Below, one piece after another: positions 59,066 to 64,000 of a DNA stretch of 64,000 nucleotides; positions within the stretch are counted from its first letter, which is position 1, and each line of letters begins with the position of its first letter. The stretch is taken from NCBI GenBank assembly GCA_018287875.1, contig JAGVVL010000022.1, forward strand, positions 1,550,001-1,614,000, written 5' to 3'. Made by a program: the position numbers and the translations under genes. The stretch comes from Nigrospora sphaerica (taxonomy: Eukaryota > Ascomycota > Sordariomycetes > Amphisphaeriales > Apiosporaceae). Below the pieces are notes generated by a model. That model did not search any database. It had not been told where the DNA came from and saw only the letters and a program-made list of their open reading frames with translations.

Positions 59066-59467
59066 CGATCTGGGTCCGTGGTGAAAAGAGGACATAGGTC
59101 TCATCAAGGAATGATTCCCGGCATCCTATCGGCGAAAATGGCCTGCCGGTGGCTTAAAAACATCAAGATCTTTATATCTGGCTCGATGGAAACGCCCGAA
59201 TATGCCGCCACACCTCGACTCGACGCCCTAAAAGCCAACTGGGCTTATACACGACTCAGCGAGGATGAAGATGGCTCAAGATTCCATACCGTGGAAAACA
59301 CGCATTATCATACTGAATAGCCGATGTATATTCTCGAGATTTTCCGCAGTGGAGGACTTGCAACCACGGTCCCACAAGAAGTCAACCGATTCCAAGGTCT
59401 AGAACCGAAAGACCAGGACCGCAAGGTGTTTTATACATGGACATGGGAGCGCGTTATACACCGCAGC

Positions 59468-59603
59468 GCATTATACTAAAACCCACTCTTGGCACGTCTC
59501 TAGCAAACATAATACGGGCGGCCGCTCCGCTGGAGTGCATTATATCACAACCTCTCTTCCCACATATCTAGCAAACACAACCCGCACCGTCGCTTCACGG
59601 CGA
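59468..59603 (+). repeat. Diverged two-copy tandem repeat (period 68-69 bp)
   Basis: Both copies start GCATTATA (59468 and 59537) and share CTAGCAAACA (59500 and 59568). Several of the differences between copies are C/T or G/A transitions, which is what repeat-induced point mutation would leave. Found by eye; the exact ends are approximate. Confidence 0.6.
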
Positions 59604-60735
59604 CCGGGGACCGACGGATGGGGCTCTGCGGGTGCTGGCTCTTTCACCACTTCAAAGGCATGCTGCGGCACGTTCGTGGACGGTTCATAATTTCCAAAGC
59701 CGCCTCGTCGTCATCGTTCCTCTCACCTCTTGGACCGCCTCATCATTGACCTTATTATGTTCAATGCCGAATTAAATTCTCTCGCGAAAGCCGTGATGGA
59801 TGTTTGGTGAAGCAGTACCGAAACCCGGCATCACAACACCTTAACTATGGTACACCCTCGCCGCCAACATCCATGTACACTGCCTCCAGACGTGCCTAGC
59901 CTGCACGAGCGCATCGACCGCATCGACATGAAATGCCACGTTGTACAACGACCTGCAGACCGCGCAATGTCATCGCCACTTACTCGATGCTCAGTGCGAC
60001 GGGGTAACCGCGCCTCGAGAACATTATCACCGCTTATAACGACCCGGCCGACGCTTATATCCTAAAGCCCGATGGGCAGGACAAGCTCTTATGCTTTTGC
60101 TTCCAGTGTCCTACGCGGCAGCCAGACGCTGAGCGAGCAAGGCGACCAGGGGGCCCATCACCGTTACGCCGTTGACGGCTGCGCTAAGTGCATGGCAATT
60201 CCGGCCGCCTTATACCCTGTTTATATCGGCACTGCGTCGGTCGAGCCGGGCACGAAACCCGACACGGACAAGATCACCATGAAGCCCGCGAAGGGTTTCT
60301 TGACCACACCTGCCGTCGTGGTGATCTCGCTCTTTCTATCACTAGCTCCCGCTCCCTTCCCTCTCCCCCACTCTCCAATGAACGCGGCTTACGCCGAGGC
60401 CGAACGTGCCGTCGAGACCTAGGCAAGCTCGATATCCAATGCAGAGCCGGCCGAGACTCGCTGGGCTTGGCGATTTACTTATACCTGGCATGGGGCGCTT
60501 AGCCGGCTTCCTCGCCTCAGTTGGGCACCGCGGGGAGAGCGCTGTCCCCCGTGCCGGCGCCTGTGGGTGCTTCATGACCACTCACACCGCGACCCCCCAG
60601 CATCCCACGGGCCTCGTCCAGCGCGGATGTGCCTACCCCAACGCGACACTTCCGTCCGAGGAACGTCGTTGACAATATGCCGAGTGCAGAAATGCCGCAA
60701 ATGACGAAGACAAGGACGGCAGTAGGGACACCGGC

Positions 60736-61071
60736 ATGGTCATGGAAACAGATGCATCCAGCCCCCTGCCCGACGTGATGAAAAAGCCGGATGACGCCGT
60801 TCCGACAAAGTCCAAGGCTGATAACCCGGCGGACATAGAGGTCACGGAGGAACTGGATCGGATGCGTGTTGATGATGACGATACGAACCTGAAGAGGCGC
60901 AGGGAGGGAACCGAGGATACGGAGCAGTCGGGTGCGTCCCACCAGGACCAGCCCCCGGTCAAGAGACCCAAGACGTTGTTGAGGCAGATTTTGCGCCAGA
61001 CTCATCGAAGCGTCCACGTCCGTCGGATCGCTGCCGGGGCTTCGTGGGGTACGACGGGGAGGGGTGTCTAG
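60736..61071 (+). CDS. Hypothetical charged ORF with basic nuclear-type motif
   Basis: 111 codons, highly hydrophilic: KADNPADIEVTEELDRMRVD, then LKRRREG and PVKRPKTLLRQ, which resemble nuclear localisation signals. Its composition resembles the acidic ORF 2 kb upstream. Both may be pieces of one decayed gene or element. There is no recognised family and no clear promoter. Confidence 0.25.
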   Translation: MVMETDASSPLPDVMKKPDDAVPTKSKADNPADIEVTEELDRMRVDDDDTNLKRRREGTEDTEQSGASHQDQPPVKRPKTLLRQILRQTHRSVHVRRIAAGASWGTTGRGV

Positions 61072-61363
61072 GCGCGGTCCAAATCGATACGCCCATCGCT
61101 GGAGGATGCAGTTATTCAAGCGATGTGCCGATGATGACGCGAGGTATTGCTGGGTGAAAAACAAACCTGGCTCCGCACCAGGCGGCCTCCGCAAGAGTAA
61201 GGACAATACGGCCGCTCTGCAGAAGACAGATAGGGGTGGGAGGAAAGGAAAGAAAATGAAAGAAAGATTCTCTTGGAGGTATTGTTTCGGTGGTATATAT
61301 ACACGAGCAGAAAAGCGCCAACAGGAAGACGGTGGCGTGAAGTATGCGCGGAGGTCGATCCCA

Positions 61364-63763
61364 TTACCACTCCGCGACCTCACCCGCCTTGGGTTGCTGC
61401 ATGCGAATGACCTTGTCGCAGTTAAGGAGACAGAGGGGGTCCAGTGCCAGCTTGAGCTGTTGCGTTTGTATCTTATCAGCTTCGGGTCCGACGACGATGT
61501 AACCAAAGAGGGAATGTGAGGCGGTGGGCACAGATAGGAGCATGGTGACGAAATGGGATAGAGTGAAAAGTTGCAGCGTTGCTCAAGACCCGGGACGCCA
61601 ATGTTGATACGATAGGCGAGGCTTGGTAAAGCGGAAAACACGGGAAGGGACATGACCAGGCGTCATTGGCTGACGTCCATGACCAGGGACAGATGTGATA
61701 ACAGGGGGTAGAAATGTCGGGATCGGGCAGAAAATGTGATGATACATGACAAACGGAAATAGAAGTGTGGCAAAGGAAAAGAAGGCTGCAGGAGTGCGAA
61801 ATGGCGCATCGGGAGGGTAACTAACCTTTCTCATCGTATCCACTGTGGTCTGGCCCAACTCGTGAGGCAGGTAGTCTCGCTTGACCAGTCCGACGCCGTG
61901 TTCGCCCTGTGTGTTTGTGCGAACAGCAATCAGCATGAGATTCCGGAGCAGCGGCAAGAGCGCGGCCGGCGCCGGCGCCGGCGGCATCGTTTCTGCAACT
62001 TACCGTGACAGTGCCCTCCATCTCGACGGCGCGCTTGACCATCTTGTGCACGAGCTCCTCGGCGGCGTGCCGCTGGCTGTCGTTGGACAGCAAGATGATG
62101 TGGAAGTTGCCGTCGCCCACATGGCCGACGATGGTGCCGTACATGCCGCTCTGCTTGATGTCGTCCTTGGTCAGCTCGATGAGCTGCGGCAGGCGGCTCA
62201 TGGGCACGGCGACGTCGCCCGTCCAGACGCGGTCGCCCTGCTTGGCCACGGCCTGCGTGCTCCACAGAGCCTCCTTGCGCGCGCTCCACAGCTCGGCCTT
62301 CTCCTCCTCGTTGCGCGCGAACTCGAAGCTCTGGCTGCCGGCCGCCTTGGCCATGCCCTTGACCAGGCTGATCTGCTCCTTGACGCCGCTCTCGGTGCCG
62401 CTGAACTTGAAGAACAGCGTCGGCGCCTCCTTCCACACCTTCTTGGTCATTCCCGCGTAGTTGATGCACTTCATCTGCTCATCGTCCAGGATCTCAACGG
62501 CGGCCACGGGCACGCCGCTGCCCACGACACGGGCCACGCAGTCGGCCGCCTGCCGGATGGAACCAAACGCGCAAACGGCCACGCTGGTGCTCTGCGGCTT
62601 GGTGGTCACCTTCAAGGTGGCCTCCGTGACGAGACCCAGGGTGCCCTCGCTGCCGATGAAGAGCTTGGTCAGGTCGTAGCCGGCCGACGACTTGCGCGGA
62701 CGTTGGCGCGTCTTGATGACGGTGCCATCGGCGAGCACCACGGTAAGCGACAACACCCACTCCCGCATGGTGCCGTATCGGTACGCGTTTGTGCCGCTGC
62801 ATCCCGTACCGATCATGCCGCCAATCATGGCACCTGGGCCCGGGTCGGGCGGAAAGAACAGGCCGTCATGGGCCAATTTCTCGTTCAGCAGCTCCCATCC
62901 CACGGCCGGCTGCACCACGACATCCAGATCGCCCTTGTTCAGTTGGAGAACCTTGTTCATTCGGCCAAAGTCGATCGAGATGCCCCCGCGCGTGGGCGTG
63001 AAGTGTCCCTCCAAGCTCGTGCCACCGCTGTAGCCGACGACGGGTATCCGGCGGGAGTGGCAAATCTTCATGATCTCGGAGACTTCTTGGGTGGACGAGG
63101 GGTAGACGATGGCAAACGGGCGCTCGGAGGCGTGGGCTTGGTACGACGACCAGGCCGAAGTCGAATGGAGGTCCAGATCCCCATCGCTGGTGCTGACGTT
63201 CGCCTTGCCGACAATGGCGACGAAGTCGGCCCAGGCAGCCTCCAGATTGGCTCTTCCGAGGTCGTGTCGTATCGGGCGAGCTTGCGAGAGCGGAGCGGTC
63301 GAATTCGGGTCAGGTTCCCTGGGGCTCAGTGTGCCCATGTAGTATGAGCCAAGAGCGCCCACGACAAACACTGCGTCCACATATGTCAGCGCTACCATTC
63401 AACGCCCATGCCATATCGACTGGGCTTCGCCGGAGACCGGATCGTAAGAACGGACGTACTGAAGGTGATGGCCCAATTCCTCGAACCCGAGGAGGTGGCT
63501 CTTTCTAGCGCAAACTTCTCCCGCTCTTTGCGCTCTCGCGCGATACGCGACGATATGCTCTCGAGCATCTGACCCTGGAAAGAAGGACCGGATTTCGCCG
63601 GTCCCTTTTCGCTGGCGTAGCATCGTATGCTCTGTCGGGACCGCAGGGCGCTGGCACCGGCGCAGCCGCTGCGGGACAGGGCGGCGACGCGGGCCGGGCA
63701 GGTCGAAGGCGGCAAGCTGCGCAGCATCGCCTGGCTTTGCCGCATGGTGAGGCGCGCGGCCAT
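61364..63763 (-). CDS. Mitochondrial D-lactate dehydrogenase (cytochrome), FAD-linked
   Basis: Oxidises D-lactate to pyruvate with electrons passed to cytochrome c; DLD1-like, mitochondrial inner membrane or intermembrane space. Four exons (63460-63763, 62004-63370, 61826-61906, 61364-61456) close in phase at 614 aa. Residues 1 to about 50 form an Arg/Ser-rich presequence ending RCYASEKG. The membrane segment ITFMFVVGALGSYYMG spans the first junction. FAD-binding PCMH motifs follow: VVGYSGGTSLEGH, GGMIGTGCSGTNAYRYG, LFIGSEGTLG. The C-terminal cap has GHVGDGNFHIILL, then GEHGVGLVKRDYL and MRK|LKLALDPLCLLNCDKV, reached only by splicing out introns of about 97 and 369 nt. Unspliced reading gives a false 525-residue product. 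A conserved metabolic gene marking the right edge of the accessory block. Confidence 0.94.
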
Positions 63764-64000
63764 GGTGTCGTGTCGATGTCTGGGTCGAAGACTTCAGCTG
63801 GTCTTGGTCATCTTCGACCACCGGGCAGAAAGAGAATGGGGGTGATTTTGAGGTGCAGTGCCGGAAGACGCAATAGTAGCAAAAATCACGATATTCCGGG
63901 CTCGCAGAAATAAATGGAGCTGTCGGCTGACGGGACGATGGAGTTGCGGGGACTGGGAGCTCTCGGCGCTTATGATCCACTCTTTGCCGTGCGAATGCGG
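63764..64000. other. D-lactate dehydrogenase promoter side
   Basis: Upstream flank of the D-lactate dehydrogenase gene up to the window edge. No further gene is visible. Confidence 0.5.

Larger units (their letters stand above)
53862..61363. other. Degenerate, gene-poor region
   Basis: 7.5 kb without a clear intact gene. Protein-like stretches change frame repeatedly, stops are frequent, and TTATA/TATAC patches sit inside otherwise GC-rich text, as expected if repeat-induced point mutation (C to T, mostly at CpA) has acted. I found no reverse-transcriptase, integrase or transposase motif and no terminal repeats. The likely nature is old, mutated repeat DNA with a few residual ORFs, listed separately. 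Confidence 0.5.

Noticed and set aside
61881..63347. 488-codon plus-strand frame over D-lactate dehydrogenase
   Set aside because: Antisense shadow. The minus strand carries the complete FAD-oxidase motifs and presequence.

Overview
This window looks like nuclear DNA of a filamentous ascomycete (Pezizomycotina, probably Sordariomycetes). The genes have short introns, mostly about 50-75 nt, with GTRNGT donors, CTRAC branch points and CAG/TAG acceptors. Coding sequence is GC-rich with GC at third codon positions, intergenic DNA is more AT-rich, and several protein families here are fungus-specific. No tRNA, rRNA or CRISPR feature was found.

Layout. (1) 0.4-3.7 kb: a complete kinesin-8 motor gene on the minus strand. 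(2) 3.7-7.7 kb: gene-free DNA, then a fungal membrane protein (7.8-10.2 kb). (3) 11-38 kb: an accessory block with a secondary-metabolite locus at its centre. It holds a secreted TRI14/SMP-30-like propeller protein, an NmrA/isoflavone-reductase-like oxidoreductase, a small secreted cysteine-containing protein, an AusD-type SAM methyltransferase, a complete highly reducing polyketide synthase (KS-AT-DH-cMT-ER-KR-ACP), a divergently transcribed LovG/FSH1-type serine hydrolase, two cytochromes P450 (one CYP52-like) and a secreted GH65 acid-trehalase-like enzyme. (4) 38.6-54 kb: a DUF6536 membrane protein, a secretory lipase, a DUF1772 membrane protein, another large fungal-specific membrane protein and a small coiled-coil protein, separated by long relic-rich spacers. 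(5) 54-61.3 kb: degenerate DNA with frame-broken ORFs and TA-rich patches that look like mutated repeats. (6) 61.4-63.8 kb: a complete mitochondrial D-lactate dehydrogenase gene. Two housekeeping genes therefore bracket the accessory block.

How the genes may work together (inference). The HR-PKS has no release domain. The adjacent hydrolase, divergent across a 2-kb shared promoter region, probably frees the chain as a carboxylic acid. The CYP52-like P450 (a family that oxidises chain termini) and the second P450 would oxidise it. The AusD-family methyltransferase could cap a carboxylate as a methyl ester. No transcription factor or transporter is seen in the window. Cluster borders and product are unknown.

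Gene models were built by hand. Exon junctions were chosen by splice signal, reading phase and family motif continuity, and every multi-exon model given below closes in frame.
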